From Coturnix japonica (lineage: Eukaryota > Chordata > Aves > Galliformes > Phasianidae), in contig NC_029527.1 of the NCBI RefSeq assembly GCF_001577835.2, positions 4,167,086-4,231,085 of the forward strand: DNA of 64,000 nt. Direction: 5' to 3'. Under the pieces are notes generated by a model, which was given only the letters and a program-made list of their open reading frames with translations, did no database searches and was not told the DNA's origin. A program made the translations under genes and the position numbers. Position 1 is the stretch's first letter; the number at the start of each line of letters is the position of its first letter. Positions 1-21,687 of this stretch are shown here, piece after piece.

Positions 1-9472
<9,472 letters not shown>

Positions 9473-9543
9473 CCGATCTTGATATACACAATCCCCAGGC
9501 TCAGGAAGATGTGGAAAATCCAGCGCCTTGTTTTCCTGTTCAT
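9473..9543 (-). CDS. WNT7A: WNT7A exon 1 (start codon and signal peptide)
   Basis: The start codon is at 9543 on the minus strand. It opens MNRKTRRWIFHIF followed by LSLGIVYIKI: a short basic n-region and a hydrophobic core, as expected for the signal peptide of a secreted Wnt. The exon supplies 23 codons plus two bases and ends at a consensus donor, GTAAGT, directly after 9473. The phase joins exactly to exon 2. The start is chosen because it matches the known WNT7A N-terminus and lies in the CpG island that forms the promoter region. The 5' UTR must continue to higher coordinates, but its start cannot be placed. Confidence 0.96.
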
Positions 9544-10206
9544 ATTCCTTGCTTGCCGTGTCTCAGCCCAACATATGAAATGATGCCCGCGGCGCTGCTG
9601 GGCCGGGTCGCTCCCCGCTCCGGGCCGGGTCACGGCACTGAGCCCGACCGGGGCAGCCCCCGCCGCGCCCCGCTGCCTGCCGGGGTCTGCCCGGGGCCGC
9701 CGAGCATGGCCCCGCGGGGCTCCGCTCTGCCCCTCTCGCCGCCTTTCCTTCGCTCCCGGATTTGTATGCCTGTCACACGCAGCGCTTTATTGCTGGCGAT
9801 GTACGGGGCTGCGGGATCCTCTCGAGCGCCGGCGGCTCCGGGCTTTCCCCCCAGGTTCAATGTTAACTATCTCCCTGTCTCTCTCTTTTTTTCTTTTCCT
9901 CCCTTTCTCTCTTCTTCAGCTACTTGGGCGTGTTCTCCAAAGGAGGGAGTTGTCCAGCCGGGGGGGAAGAAAGGCGGGGGAGGTGGGAAGAAGGGTAACG
10001 AGAAATGGCAAACAGATCACCTGCTTGCCAGGAGGCTCACAGCGATCCTCCTTGGGCGGAGGGCACGGCTCCTCCGAAGGGCACGGCCCGGGGGAAGGCG
10101 GCGGGGACGCGGCGGGGTGGCACCAGGGGGCGCCCCGTGGGCTGCCCCGGCGGTGCGCCCTGCTGGCTGCGGGGCGCCGGGCGGCATGGGGCCGCCGTGC
10201 CGGGCC

Positions 10207-10232
10207 CGCACCGCACCGCACCGCACCGCACC
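10207..10232. repeat. Short CCGCA tandem repeat in WNT7A 5' flank
   Basis: About five consecutive CCGCA units are visible. This is a short GC-rich microsatellite in the CpG island, with no evident coding role. Confidence 0.85.
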
Positions 10233-10852
10233 CGCTACTGCTGCCGGCACGGGGCACGAGCTTCTCTTGACCCGCGGCGGCCGCCCGCTCCGGGGCTGCT
10301 CAGCACCTCGGTTTTATGCTCTCTCGGCAGCCCCACGCTCCTCCCCTCGCTCTGCCTCCACGCGCGTAACTCGCCGCTCCCGGCTGCCCGGCCGAAGCGG
10401 AGCGGAGCGGGACCGAGCCCTGGGCAACCGTAGCATCCCCGCACGGGGCGGCGGCCACCGCCCGCAGCGGGTAAAAAACGGTGCCTTTCGTCAACCGAAC
10501 GCCCCGTCCGTGCACCTGGAGCGCCTTTCCCACTCCGTCCGTCGGTTCCGCTGATGACAGCGATAGGGACAACCTCGGGATGCCCCGACCCCACGGGACG
10601 CGAGGAGTCTCGCCTCTCCTCGGTGCGGGAATTTGCGTAGATGTGGTGGCTATTTTATTATCCACTTCAAATATTTCTAACAGGGAGGTTACCTAAATGA
10701 TAACAGGGGTGTGGTGCTGGAATTGTTCTGCTGATAAGTGTTTTGTTGAAAACAAAACAAAACAAAAAAAAAAAAGCAATAAAAACGCGCCCGGGATTCG
10801 CTCTGGAAATCCGCGCAGACACCTCCGCGGGGAGCCCCAAAAGCAGGGGGGG

Positions 10853-10875
10853 GACGGACGGACGGACGGACGGAG
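10853..10875. repeat. Short GGAC tandem repeat
   Basis: About five to six GGAC units follow a G-run, about 1.3 kb upstream of the WNT7A start codon. Confidence 0.85.
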
Positions 10876-11210
10876 GGCTGCAGACGATGTTGCTGCAGGG
10901 AAAGGGCACGGAGGGCTCTTCGCGACCTCCTCCACTGCCCACTCGCTCTATCTCCTCTCCTTTCCCATTCTCTCCGGCTGGTCTCACTCCGCCTTTACAC
11001 CCACCCATTGCCGACCCCCTTCCAGCGGGCAGTGGGAGCCGGTTGCGGGGCGCAGCAGGACCCGGCCGGGCTGGACGGGGCGGGGAGTGCGGCGCTGCCC
11101 GCTCTCTCTGTTATGGCACCACCTTGCGGGCACGGCGTGGAGCAGCGGCCCCGGCACCTGCGGGCGGCCCCGACGGCGGAACCGGAGCCCGGCGTAGGTG
11201 AATGGGATCG

Positions 11211-14200
11211 GCTGCGTTAATGGGAAGTGAATAGAAGGCTTAGGGTACGTCTTCTCAGTATGGGAGGGTAGACCACCGCAATGGGCAGTTAAGAGAGTCA
11301 GAACGGCGTTCATCCAGCCTGCGTTTATCTGTCATCTCCGTAAATCAACGAGGAACGTACAGTGTCGAGGCTAAACGTGAGCCCGGCCCCAGCTTTCATG
11401 CCGGGACAGGCACCCCGCGCCGTGCAGCGGCACTGGCAGCTGTGCAAGGAAGGGGGAGGGGGATAACGATGCAAACAGGTGTGAAACAGCCAGAGATTGT
11501 CCGAGCGGCGGTGTGATGTGCTGTGCTGATGTGATGTGCACTGTGCGTGCTCCTGCAGCGAGCACGTGCCGAGGTGTTCGCCCGGCTCCGGTGGGCTCAC
11601 GGCCAGAGCGTTGGGCGAGGTGGGGCGGAGCAGCTTTCATTTCTGTAAAGAAACATCCATGTGCTCCGTGCATGTCAGCCTTGAGCATAAAGCAGATGTT
11701 TTCTACGGCTTTATTTTTATTGTGCTTGGTTCGATGCCGTCCTGACCTGCTGCTTGGGCTCCTCGGCGCTACTGCAGTGCAAACCGGTATCCTGATCCAT
11801 AGAGCTGCTGCTGAAGAGCTATCAGTGGCACAGAGGGGGAGGAGAGAGGCTCTCTGCTTTTTGTTGTTGTTGTTGTTATTGCTTTTAATGCAACTGGCCA
11901 CATTGATTCAATAGTCCTTGAGCAGAAACGGGTACAAAGAGTCTCATCTTGAAACAAAACCTACTCTCCAGAGAGCAGTCTCCACTGGTCAGCCTATGGT
12001 CACAAATAGAACAGGGAGGTCATTTTCAGTTTCCTTGTTAATGTCATCCCATTCCATGCTGTGGTGGTCCTGCACACCAAATGCTGCTCTGGAGGCTCCA
12101 TTTCTACCCTCTCTGTATTCCCGACCATAGAGTTGTTTTGTCTGACCCAGCACCATCAAGGTGGCTGGTTAGAACAGCACAAGGTATGGGGTAGGTCAGA
12201 GCTAAGCAAACTGTTGTCTTAAGTTCCTGTGAGAGCAGAAAATGGAAGATCTTCCTCAGAAATTAAAGATAAATCAGTTACAGGGCTGATTAATATCTTT
12301 TTCTTACTCTGTTGCTAAGAAATTGTGACCCAGATATAAGTGTGTGTGTGTGCGCACATGCGCACTGCACATAACATAACATTCCTGGGCAGATTACAGG
12401 AGGGCAGTTTGTCTTGTTTGGCAACGTTTCTAAAACATTTTAATCACCATTTAAGATGATCATAGACCTTACATGGTCCTTCCATCCACGTGGTCTTTCC
12501 ACGGTAACTCATCTTTACTGAGTTACAGCGTGTCTGCATGCACCTGTCTTTTTCATACCGCCTCCTTATATCTATTGATTTATAATCTCTTCAGCATAAA
12601 ATCAGTAGGAGATGTTATGATGGATGATTCTATTCTCTTAACGGCATAGCAACAAGTTATGGGGAAGTTAATACAACACTTGGACATGTCAGAAAAGAAG
12701 GAATCCAGGAAGTAGTCTTTGGAAATAGAAATGTACTTGAAACCGTTGTCTTCAGGGGTTAAAAAGAAACCCAGCAATCCCAATGTATATGAAGATGTCT
12801 GCAGGTGAAATGTGGCTCTCAGCTGTGACCCAAGAGCACCGTGCCTGGGATGTATGTCTGTCCTGTATGGCCAGAGCCAGCTTGTGTCTTTGAGTTATCA
12901 GCACTTTGTCTTGCAGTTATCAGCAGTTCTGTTCAGCTGAGATGATGTCCCAGGCTTTGTCATAGCAGGCAGAAATCAGATGGTTTTCTTTCTTTCAGCC
13001 ACTGCAGCAGGGCTGTGTGGTGCTGCTGGAGAGATTTAGAAATGAACTTTCTTACACTGCCAGGCACTATCTTTTTAATAATCCAGCACCTAAAATAACA
13101 CTATTTTCTCAACAGAGTTTTTGCACATCCATGAAATGCATTTGCTGGCATCATCAGACTCTGCAAGGGAACAAGCAGAAAGGAAGGTGGGATCCTTTCC
13201 TATGCAGCAGTCTTTGGAGCAGGCATGGGATGATGGCTGTGTCCTGAATGCAGGCAGGGCAGACTGTAGCCCACCTCACTGCCCAGCCTGCAACAAGCAG
13301 AGCCCCTGTTTGTCTACAGTAGAAGAGCGTTCCATCCCCACTGTGCAGAAGCAGGGCTGCTCCATGGCAGCTCCTGGCTCTTAGCCTGCCATGGGCTCTG
13401 GGGCCTCTGCTGAGATGCTCACTGCTATGAGGAAACGTACCCTGAAGGAGAGCGAATAGTTTTATTCCAGATAGGATCTGTTCGCTCTCACCTTTTACTA
13501 CCCATTTCTTTATTTAGCAGCAGCAACTTTCTTCTGAACAAAGCCTAGACCCAAGCTACACCCTGGAGCCATCCATCACTTGTTGCCACAATGGTGCTTC
13601 TATTGTTAATTGTTTGTCAGGGTTGCTTTCTAGGGTTAGGCAGTGCAATGATTTAGTATGCCAGTTAATCAGCTCTGAGAATATATTCTGAAAATAAATT
13701 AGATTATGAGGAAAAAAAAACCTAAAAGCTTTAAAACTCCTTAGGTCTCGATACGCTGCTGGACTTGTGGGCTCTGCTCACAGGGCCAGCACCAGGCCCA
13801 GGTCTCCCATCAAGCAGACTGTCTGCTGCTCTGAGCACTGATGGAGGTGAGCAGAGATCAGGGTAAAGCCTACACAATGCTGTCTGCTCAGTGTGTGGTT
13901 CTGGTCAAGGTTATTAATGTCTCATTTTTCATAAACATAAAGAAACACAAGAAACATACCCACGTAAAACAAAAAAGAAAGGTTGTCTGTCTTTTTTTTT
14001 TTCCTTCCCCCCTTTAAGATGGCCTCTGATAACACGAATTCACAAGGGAGAATGTGGTTAAAAGCCCATTTTGTAACTAGATCCTGGATGCACATACCAT
14101 CAATACTCCAACTCTGGCTCCCTTTTATCAGGCTAATCATAGCTGCACAGTTTTGTTGTCAAAACATCTCCTGTAAAAGTTAGAGCAGAGAATCCTTTCA

Positions 14201-17200
14201 GTAGCAGAAATGTGTGCTTAATATACCAACACTCGCTGCATTAAGAATCTCCTAACTCCTAAAAGGGTGTTTTAAAAACAAGCAAACAAACAATAATTAC
14301 AAATAAATAACATTCCCAAAGCCAGTTAATTTCCTGGGCTCTTCCTTGCCCGCTCCCATGTTGTATCACTGGCAGCCACAGGAGCTCATCATCTGCCAGG
14401 TGCATTTGGGGGCTGCAAGGCAAGCACTTGGCAGCCTGCTGCTGGTGCCATGAGGGGCCATGGAGGGCAGACATGGTTTATCTGTGCACAAGTATCTCAG
14501 CAGGTGCCCCTCTGCTGTAGCTTCTGGTGTGTCTGCTGGTTTCTGGAGCTCCTCAGGCCAGGCCTTCTCTGAGGGTGGGTTTGCTCAGACTCTGGATGTA
14601 TGTACAGATACGTGAAAGCTGAAGGAAGAGCTTGCTGAAACTGCCCAACTTGGATGGTCGACTGTCAGCAGCTCTGTTTTGGGGATGAAGTTGTCTTTAG
14701 GTTTTGAGTCCCAGAGTTAAGGACATGCGCCCAGGTGAAGATACACTCTTCAACCTTTTCGGTGTTAAAGAACCACCGGCAGGGTGCACAGGTTGTATAC
14801 CTGCTGTTTTGAAGTTGATATGAACAGATTCTTCAGCACTCTCTGGAGGACTGGGCAGCTCGCACTTACTGTGAGAGGTCTCCTGTGCCTTTCCACATGT
14901 GTGTCAGACCTGGTGCAGGGGCTGCATTCCAAAATGCAGTTGGTCCTCAGGCTGCCTATAGCTACACATTGTGCCTCCCTCTGAAACATCTTGAGTGCTT
15001 GGAGTTTGGACCCTTGGTATGTGCATGGCTGCACATACCAGAGATGGAGCTAATGATTAATGCACGGGAAGTGAGCTGCCGTCTCAGACAGCGATTCTTC
15101 ACAGCAGTAACAAGGCTGGAGAAGCAGACCTCTTTTTGTCAGTTGTTTTGAGCAAAGTGTAGGAATGGCAGTGTGAAGCATCACCTCTATATGGCATGGA
15201 GGCCTCCTCCTCCTATAGCGGCTCATTTCTTCTCTTTTAATCTCTTGTTCCCTACAGGTAAAAATATGTCTGTTTGTTTAGATGGATGCTACTCATTTGG
15301 GCTATTTTGTTACTATTTTTTCATTCCCAGTTTCTTTAGGAGACTTTCCTGATTCCACCTCAGAATGAGTCACACATGAACGTACTGGGCATACACTCTA
15401 TATAAAAGCCGATATTCCCCAGTTGTCAGGATCTGCACTTAGGCAAATACTATTTCCTTTTGTGACATTTCCTTTACACATTTATTACTGGACACAGAGG
15501 TGAAACGATGAACTGTCAAAGCAGATTGTCTGTTGCCAAAGAAAGGTCTTAAACACCATGGATCTGATCCAGACAGCATGACACAGTCTTCCAGGCAGCC
15601 AGGACCAGAAAGCTACACATGCTGTTAGAGGGGAGAATTTGACAGCTTTGGAAGTACCAAGTCTGCAGAGAGGAGAAATAGCAATGGTATGTAAGGATGG
15701 AAGAGAGTTCTGTTGTCAAAGCAGCTGTCAAACAGGTGCCTTGGTTACTTGTGGCCAACCTGTGTTGAATGGGGGAGTCCTGCTGATGCGTGGTGAGGTG
15801 AGAGCTTGCCATGATGCCAGACTGACAACTGTTTGCAGTGCTGGGGCAGTGCATTGAGGAGGCGGATGAGGCAGAGTCGGACTAGATGGTCCTGTGGAAA
15901 GGATCACTGCATTTTGTTGGACGAGTGGCCTGTATGCACGGTGATGTGCAGAGCAGATGGCATGTGTGGCTGGGTGGGGAACAGCAGCATGGACAACAAG
16001 GGTGTTGTCTATTCCCCGAATGTGCACAGGGCGGGGTCACAAAAATTGTGTATGGGAAGGGGTAACAAATAGCATGAGGAAATCATGTGGAGATCAGGGG
16101 AAGCAAACTCATGTTCATGGCAGGAAGGAGAGAGGGTGGAGAAAGTGGAATGGTGGGGAGGAGGGCGCAGAAAGACACAGGTCTACTTTCTGTTCTGGTG
16201 AAGGTTGACCTTGGATGCATTCACAGATCTAACAGTCAGCAGAAGAAGTGTTGAGACTCTCACTACTGGGTAAGATTCATATCGCTACAATTATAGCTGT
16301 AATTAAAATAATACTCTTTCAAAATGAAGTTCCCCTCCCTTTTTTCCCCTGTTCGAATGTTAGAGACGCAGTTTTACACGGCTGATATCAAGGTGTCACT
16401 GGAAATGCATGAGAGCATGGTGATATCATGGTGTCAAAGAGAGTTATGGGCAAGGCACATAAACCTAATGAAACATACTGTAACTTTTTTTCCCTTCCGT
16501 TTTAGCCATTGCCTAAACTGTAACCATAAAACTGTTCTTAAAATAGCGCTGCAAGTGAAAAAGGGAAAAGTACTGAACTGGATTTTGTTTTTCAGCCAAG
16601 TTTGTTTAATAGGCCTTTGTTAATAGGAAAACTTGGGGGGGTAATTCTGTGGCCCCTAAGAGAGGGAATTGAACTGCAGAGGTCAGGGCTCTTACTAATA
16701 TTTCCTATTTCCCTGCAGGGGACTTCCTCAGGAACTTCTTCCTATCTACCTGTGCACAGTTATAAAGCAAAATAGGTTTTCAGTCGATATTTACTTTAAA
16801 TTATGTAAGTAATATGAACTAATCTGTCAAAAAGTATGGTCATGGAAGACACCTGAGTAAGGCTGATTTGCACATCTGGAAATGTCGTTTGTAAGGACAC
16901 CTGAAGCACATCTGTCTACCACAGGCCTGCTAGTGCACATCCACTCCATCTTCTAGTTATGTATTTCCAAACAGTATGATGGAGTAAGTAAATTAAAGGT
17001 ATCAAATATATATTGTAAATTGTGGAGGATGTAATGATAGAGAAGACAACTGAGTCCTAACATACTTTGTACAGTTGTGAAGATGTAACCTGGAGACAAA
17101 TGAGTAGCAGGCCACAAGAACTTGGGGCTTTTGTGGTTCTGGCTTCACTGGTTTCAGCTGAACTCACTGGCCTAAGACAGTTGAACAGTCTTGGCATCAG

Positions 17201-17317
17201 GAAACCAATGCTGCCTTGTAAATTTAAGTTGTCAAGTAGAGGATGAGGGGTAAAAAGGAAACCAAGAATAAGTCTGGCAGTCTCACCAAGGTATCACGTG
17301 GTGAGAGTCTGTCCAAG
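11211..17317. other. Intergenic region upstream of WNT7A, no gene seen
   Basis: I see no exon, RNA gene or identifiable transposon in this stretch. Open frames here are short, lack family resemblance and have no consistent splice context. There is a TTG triplet run near 11862-11878 and a T-run near 13990. Confidence 0.6.
12341..12366. repeat. GT/GC alternating purine-pyrimidine tract
   Basis: A run of GT steps passes into GCGCACATGCGCAC. It is a short alternating purine-pyrimidine stretch of the kind that can adopt Z-DNA. It lies in the intergenic region upstream of WNT7A. Confidence 0.7.
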
Positions 17318-17567
17318 TGGGAATGGCTTCAGGTTGCTCCAGGGGAGGTTCAGTTTGGGTATTAGGAAAAGCTTCTTTAAAGAATGGTCAGGCATGGGAA
17401 CAGGCTGCCCAGGGAGGTGGTGGAGTCACCGTGCCTGGAGGTGCACAGGAAATGTGTAGATGTGGCACTGAGAGATGTGGTTTAGTGGGCAGTATTGGTG
17501 GTGGGTGGTTGGTTGGACTAGATATTCTCAGAGGTCTTTTCCAGCCTTAATGGTTCTGTGATTCCAA
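17318..17567 (+). mobile_element. CR1 LINE fragment, plus orientation
   Basis: The stretch matches the conserved 3' end of bird CR1. It has a caggttgctccaggggagg-like start, a GGCTGCCCAGGGAGGTGGTGGAGTC block (residues of the ORF2 C-terminus), a TTGGACTAGAT segment and a final GGTTCTGTGATTCC that resembles a degenerate octamer tail. Only about 250 bp remain of a roughly 4.5-kb element, the usual 5' truncation. Divergence is moderate, so it is an old copy. Confidence 0.85.
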
Positions 17568-17819
17568 GTGCATCACTGGGAAAGGCTCTCATTTCTTAGG
17601 ATTCTATGCAGAAAATCACACTTCTTCAGATTCAGCTGGATCTTACAGCTACTTAGTTGGGAAGGTGACAGTTTGGAGAGGTAGGGAGAATGAGTTTGTA
17701 GCTATGTTAATGCCATTATGGTGGGGGAAAAAAACGTGAGCTGAGCATTCAGTTGGCCAGCCTGTGTGTAGGTAGTCTAGACTGAACTGAAATTAAGCTT
17801 GAAATAAAATCAGTAATTT

Positions 17820-18580
17820 TCAAATGGAGAAAAGGACAGGGGGAAGAGGCCCATAAACAGAGGAGGAAGGAAAAACTGATTGTGTTGTCTGAATGAGTAG
17901 TGACCAGAGGGAGAATTTTCACAGTGGAGGGATGACAAAGAGAGGCTGTAGGTGAAAAGCATAGATTAACAATTCTGGAGTCACCAAATGAGTCAAACAA
18001 GGGCTATGGGTCAACTGAAGGCACAAGGAAATAGACATGCCATTGTCGGAAACTGAGCTGTCAAGTCAGAATCTGACACCACCAAGAGTGGAAGTGGGAA
18101 TCTGGGAGGAGGAAAAGGCCTCGGCTCAAGCACAGAGGATGAAAAGAGGCTGGGCAAACAGTAGAAGCAGCAAACAAGAAGAGAGAAAAGGCTTGGAAGC
18201 TGTGAGGAGAGGAGGGACCCCGGACCATTTGCTGCTGATCCAAGGAACTCAGAATAATGAATATGCACAGTAGAGGAAGGGGACACAGGAAGGTCCTGAG
18301 TGTTGCAGATGGATGGCTGAGCCCAGGGACTGCCAGGAGCGGGAAGAAATTCAGTAGTGGCGCTGAAAAGCAGGTGGAGGTGAGGGGTGGGTATAGCTGG
18401 GTGGGGAGGACAGTACACCAGGACAGGGACTCCATCCAGAGCTGTCAAAGGAAGGGACGAAGGGCACGGTGGGAAGAGGATAGGCTTGGCACGGAAAATG
18501 GGAGAGCGTAAGGAAGATAACAGGGCCAGATGCTGCTGTGAACAAAGGGTGAGGTCAGAGCAGTGGCCGAGTGGCAGACA
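17820..18580. other. Purine-biased stretch on the plus strand
   Basis: The plus strand is visibly rich in A and G (many GAGG, GGAA and GAAG words) for about 750 bp. This strand asymmetry creates several overlapping long but meaningless minus-strand frames rich in Ser, Pro, Leu and Phe. I do not recognise a gene or repeat family. Confidence 0.5.
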
Positions 18581-18719
18581 GACACATGTACAAAAACAGA
18601 AAACAAGAGGCAGCTCCTGCCTGTGGTTTCTAGGTACAGTGCTTGGCTGCCTGCATTCAGGAGTGATTGATCACATTCAGACTTGTTCTATTTTGGCCCT
18701 GTGACTTCAGATGCTGTAA

Positions 18720-19060
18720 TCTAAGCCCACTGTGTGCTTATCCTTGCAGAGTGGATAACGAGTCGAGCACGGGGATGATTTTGGGGAGACATGTCAGAGA
18801 GCTTGTCCCCAAACTGCATCTGTAATCCTGCCACTCCTCTCATCCATCATCAGGCTCATATAACGCTGGCAGCGTGCTTCCTGTTGGAGTGTTGTGAATT
18901 TTCAAAGGCAAAGTACACTATTGTTTAATAGCCAATTATTCACCGGCATTGATAAACAGGCTCTGCTTGTGATTGCTGCAGCAATTACTCACTCTCCTAA
19001 TTTAGACACGAGGAAAAATTAATTCAAGCTTCCAGTTGATCATTTATATCTTTGGCTTCT
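18720..19060. promoter_or_regulatory. Candidate enhancer upstream of WNT7A
   Basis: This compact AT-rich stretch contains a TCF/LEF-like TTCAAAG (18901-18907), CCAATTATT-type homeodomain sequence, a forkhead-like ATAAACA (18952-18958) and an AATTAATT near 19016-19024. It has no repeats or open frame. Motif density and texture resemble conserved non-coding elements near developmental genes, but conservation has not been tested. Confidence 0.35.
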
Positions 19061-20384
19061 GTAATACACATCACAGTGTGCTGAAAACAACTCCACCATA
19101 GAGGAAACTGATCTGGTCACATTGATAACGTGTTTTACACAGGTTCTGTCACTGAGTGGCACGACCAAGCCCAAGCTGAAGGGCTGGGGCTGGGCAGCTT
19201 TTTTTAGGCTTTGCAGTCGTCAAAATATGACAACCTTTATATTGAACCTTAAATTAAAAACAGAGATGAGGGATGTTAGTGTGGCCAGGAGGGAACTCCC
19301 GCTGCAGCTAAACAAGCAAATAAAGCGGCTCAAGGATGTTGAAGTAATTTGACCTTGCCTTTGCCCAGACCACCCTTTGAGTGCTGATGGACCCATCTCC
19401 AACATCAGACATCCAAGGCTTTGGGAAGACACGTGGGGGGAATGGCAGGGTGCTGGCTGTCCAGCTGAGATGGAAGTTGTCCCCACATACGGAAAGCTGT
19501 TAACAATCTTAGTGATGGTGAATTGCAAGCGTTGTGTTTGCTCTTTCTCATAATCCAGGAGCAGTGAGATGGAAAGGCATCCACACACAGCTGGGACAAG
19601 GAAACACTTTTATTTGTTTTAGCATTATTATTACAATTACTCTGCAAACTGGCTTTCTGTTGTGAAGGGCACAGGAATTTCGTGGTAACTGTGGGCTTGA
19701 GCCTTCAGCATCAGAGAGGGCAAGAGCAGTACCTGGGGAAATCTCAGGCTCTGCCCCTGGCCAAGTGCTTTCATTTTCAAGGCTGTGCTGCTGGCAGCTG
19801 TTCAGCTCCTTACCCAGCACAGGTAAGGAGGCAAAGCCCCTCCTGAGCCGGGTGAGGAGTGAGCACAGACAGCCCCTGAGCACAGAGCCCTCTGCCTCTG
19901 CACCTCCCTGCCTTTTGCCCTTCTAAATTTGGCTTTATTTACCAGGCTGCCCAGGAGAGGAGCAGGGGTGCAGTTGAGGCAAGGCTGGGGCAGATCTAGG
20001 TTTGGAACTAAGTGGCAGTGAGCTGTGTCCCCAGCAGACACAGCAGCACTCAGTAAAGGTGTTCCAAAGCAGAGCAAGCCCTGCAGCTGGGCTGTGAGCA
20101 TTGGGATGGAGATGGAGCGAGGCCAGTACACTGCTCCCCTTGCAACAGGCCACAGTGAGGCTGGCCTCACACAGCAGCACCTCTGCCAGCCCTGCTGCTC
20201 CAGGTGTGGGTGATGGTGGAGCATTCCATGCTGTTACCCCACACCTGGGCTGAGGGAGGCAAGTAAAGAAAGGACTGCTTGGGGTTCCTCTTATCTGAGG
20301 CTGCCATGTGTGCTCAGGCACTGTGCAGTCCAGTTGCCCTGCTTGGCCAGCAGCTAAGTACTCTCTAAAGTTTATTTCCTGTCT

Positions 20385-20720
20385 TTATAGCAACTGTCTG
20401 TCCCTGTATTTATTTCGCTGAAAGCTATAGGCACTCTAAAAATAATTTTGGGAGTAATTATTGTCGCAGACTCTACAATGGCAGGTCGCAATCAGAGCGG
20501 CTGGGCAGTGGAGGATGCCTCTTGTCCAATCTCTTCTTTACAAGCTTCCATAATTCTTATTTTTATGGTCTGTGCTCAGGCATTCAGTGCTCCTCACGGC
20601 TGAGAAGAGCTGACGGCTCACATTGTTGTTACCTTGGAAGGGCAGTTATCACTGTTAATCCACCCTCCAAGGCTTTTCCTCAGGATAATTATTGTTGCAG
20701 TGATTCATCTTGCAGACCCT
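20385..20720. promoter_or_regulatory. Candidate enhancer with duplicated homeodomain/SOX motif
   Basis: The 15-mer TAATTATTGTYGCAG occurs twice in direct orientation, at 20455-20469 and 20686-20700, with one mismatch. Each copy joins a TAATTA homeodomain core to an ATTGT SOX-like core. The interval has no transposon or coding signature. Function is inferred from motif arrangement only. Confidence 0.35.
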
Positions 20721-21668
20721 GCCCTTCCTTATTCGCACAAAATATCCTGCTCCCTGCGATATTTCTGGGTCAGGCTCGTGCCACACACGTGACTTCCTCT
20801 TGGGCACATAGACAAGAGAAGATGGATTTGGGAGTCAGCAAGGACAGGCCGGCTGCCCCCAGTGCACAGCTCCATGTGTACCCAATGGGTGCCACCAGTT
20901 GGGTGCCTCCAGGCGTGGTGACAACCAGGGCTGAGGGGGCACAAGGCTACTGCCGTGTTGGAAAATGTCACTGCTCCCATCTTCAGTGGAAAGCATTATC
21001 ACCGGCACATCCTGGCATGTAATTTACTCATTTATTATTGTCTAGCATTGGCTTAATGCTTATGGTGCATTTCTAAGGTACTTAAAGAGGGTTGTGGTTT
21101 TTCAAGGAAACATAACTCACGGGGGGACAGGGGAGGGAGAATCCTGAAAGTCTTGGCACAAATTGAGTCAATTCTTACTGAACGTGAAAAACAGAACCTG
21201 TGCAGGCTTTGACATGAGCTGTGCATGGCCCGGAGGCTGCAAGGAAGGGAATATGCCCAGCGGACAGGATTACCGCACACGAGACCTGGGCTTGGCTGCT
21301 CCTGCCTGGCTTGGCGAGCTGCTTGCATGTCCTGCATTCCCGTGGGGTGCACCCAGGGACAGGTGGTACCAAGTCCCTGAGATCTCAGGCCCTCACCCTG
21401 CAGGTGGGGTGGGAATCAGTTCACACACTTGATGCAGTATTGCTCTGTCTGAGCTGTTTCCCAGCACAACCCAATGGTGGTCTGGTGGCAAGCTGCTACC
21501 ACCAAACTCACTTGATTTTACTTCTGCTTCGGGGTGTAATTAAGGAAATTAAGTCTTTAGTAAGGGACAGAGAAAAGAAGGAAGAAAAATAGCAGCTTCA
21601 AGCATCTTGCATACAGTGTGAAAGGTGGCAACAGCAGCAGTTGGTCCTGTAGGAACCAACCTTCCTGT

Positions 21669-21687
21669 ATACCCCTTCAAGGGGTAT
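21669..21687. repeat. Perfect small inverted repeat
   Basis: ATACCCCTT, one base, then AAGGGGTAT form nine-base arms with a single-base centre. No neighbouring gene explains it. Confidence 0.9.

Noticed and set aside
9511-10554. Long plus-strand open frame (347 codons) in the WNT7A CpG island
   Set aside because: It overlaps WNT7A exon 1 and the promoter in antisense, is proline/arginine/alanine-rich by composition and resembles no protein family.
15780-15910. Possible CR1 remnant (GGACTAGATGGTCC)
   Set aside because: The resemblance covers only a dozen bases and the flanks do not follow the CR1 consensus.
18011-18560. Several overlapping long minus-strand frames
   Set aside because: They are explained by the purine-biased plus strand, which depletes stops on the other strand; all are Ser/Pro/Leu-rich with no domain.
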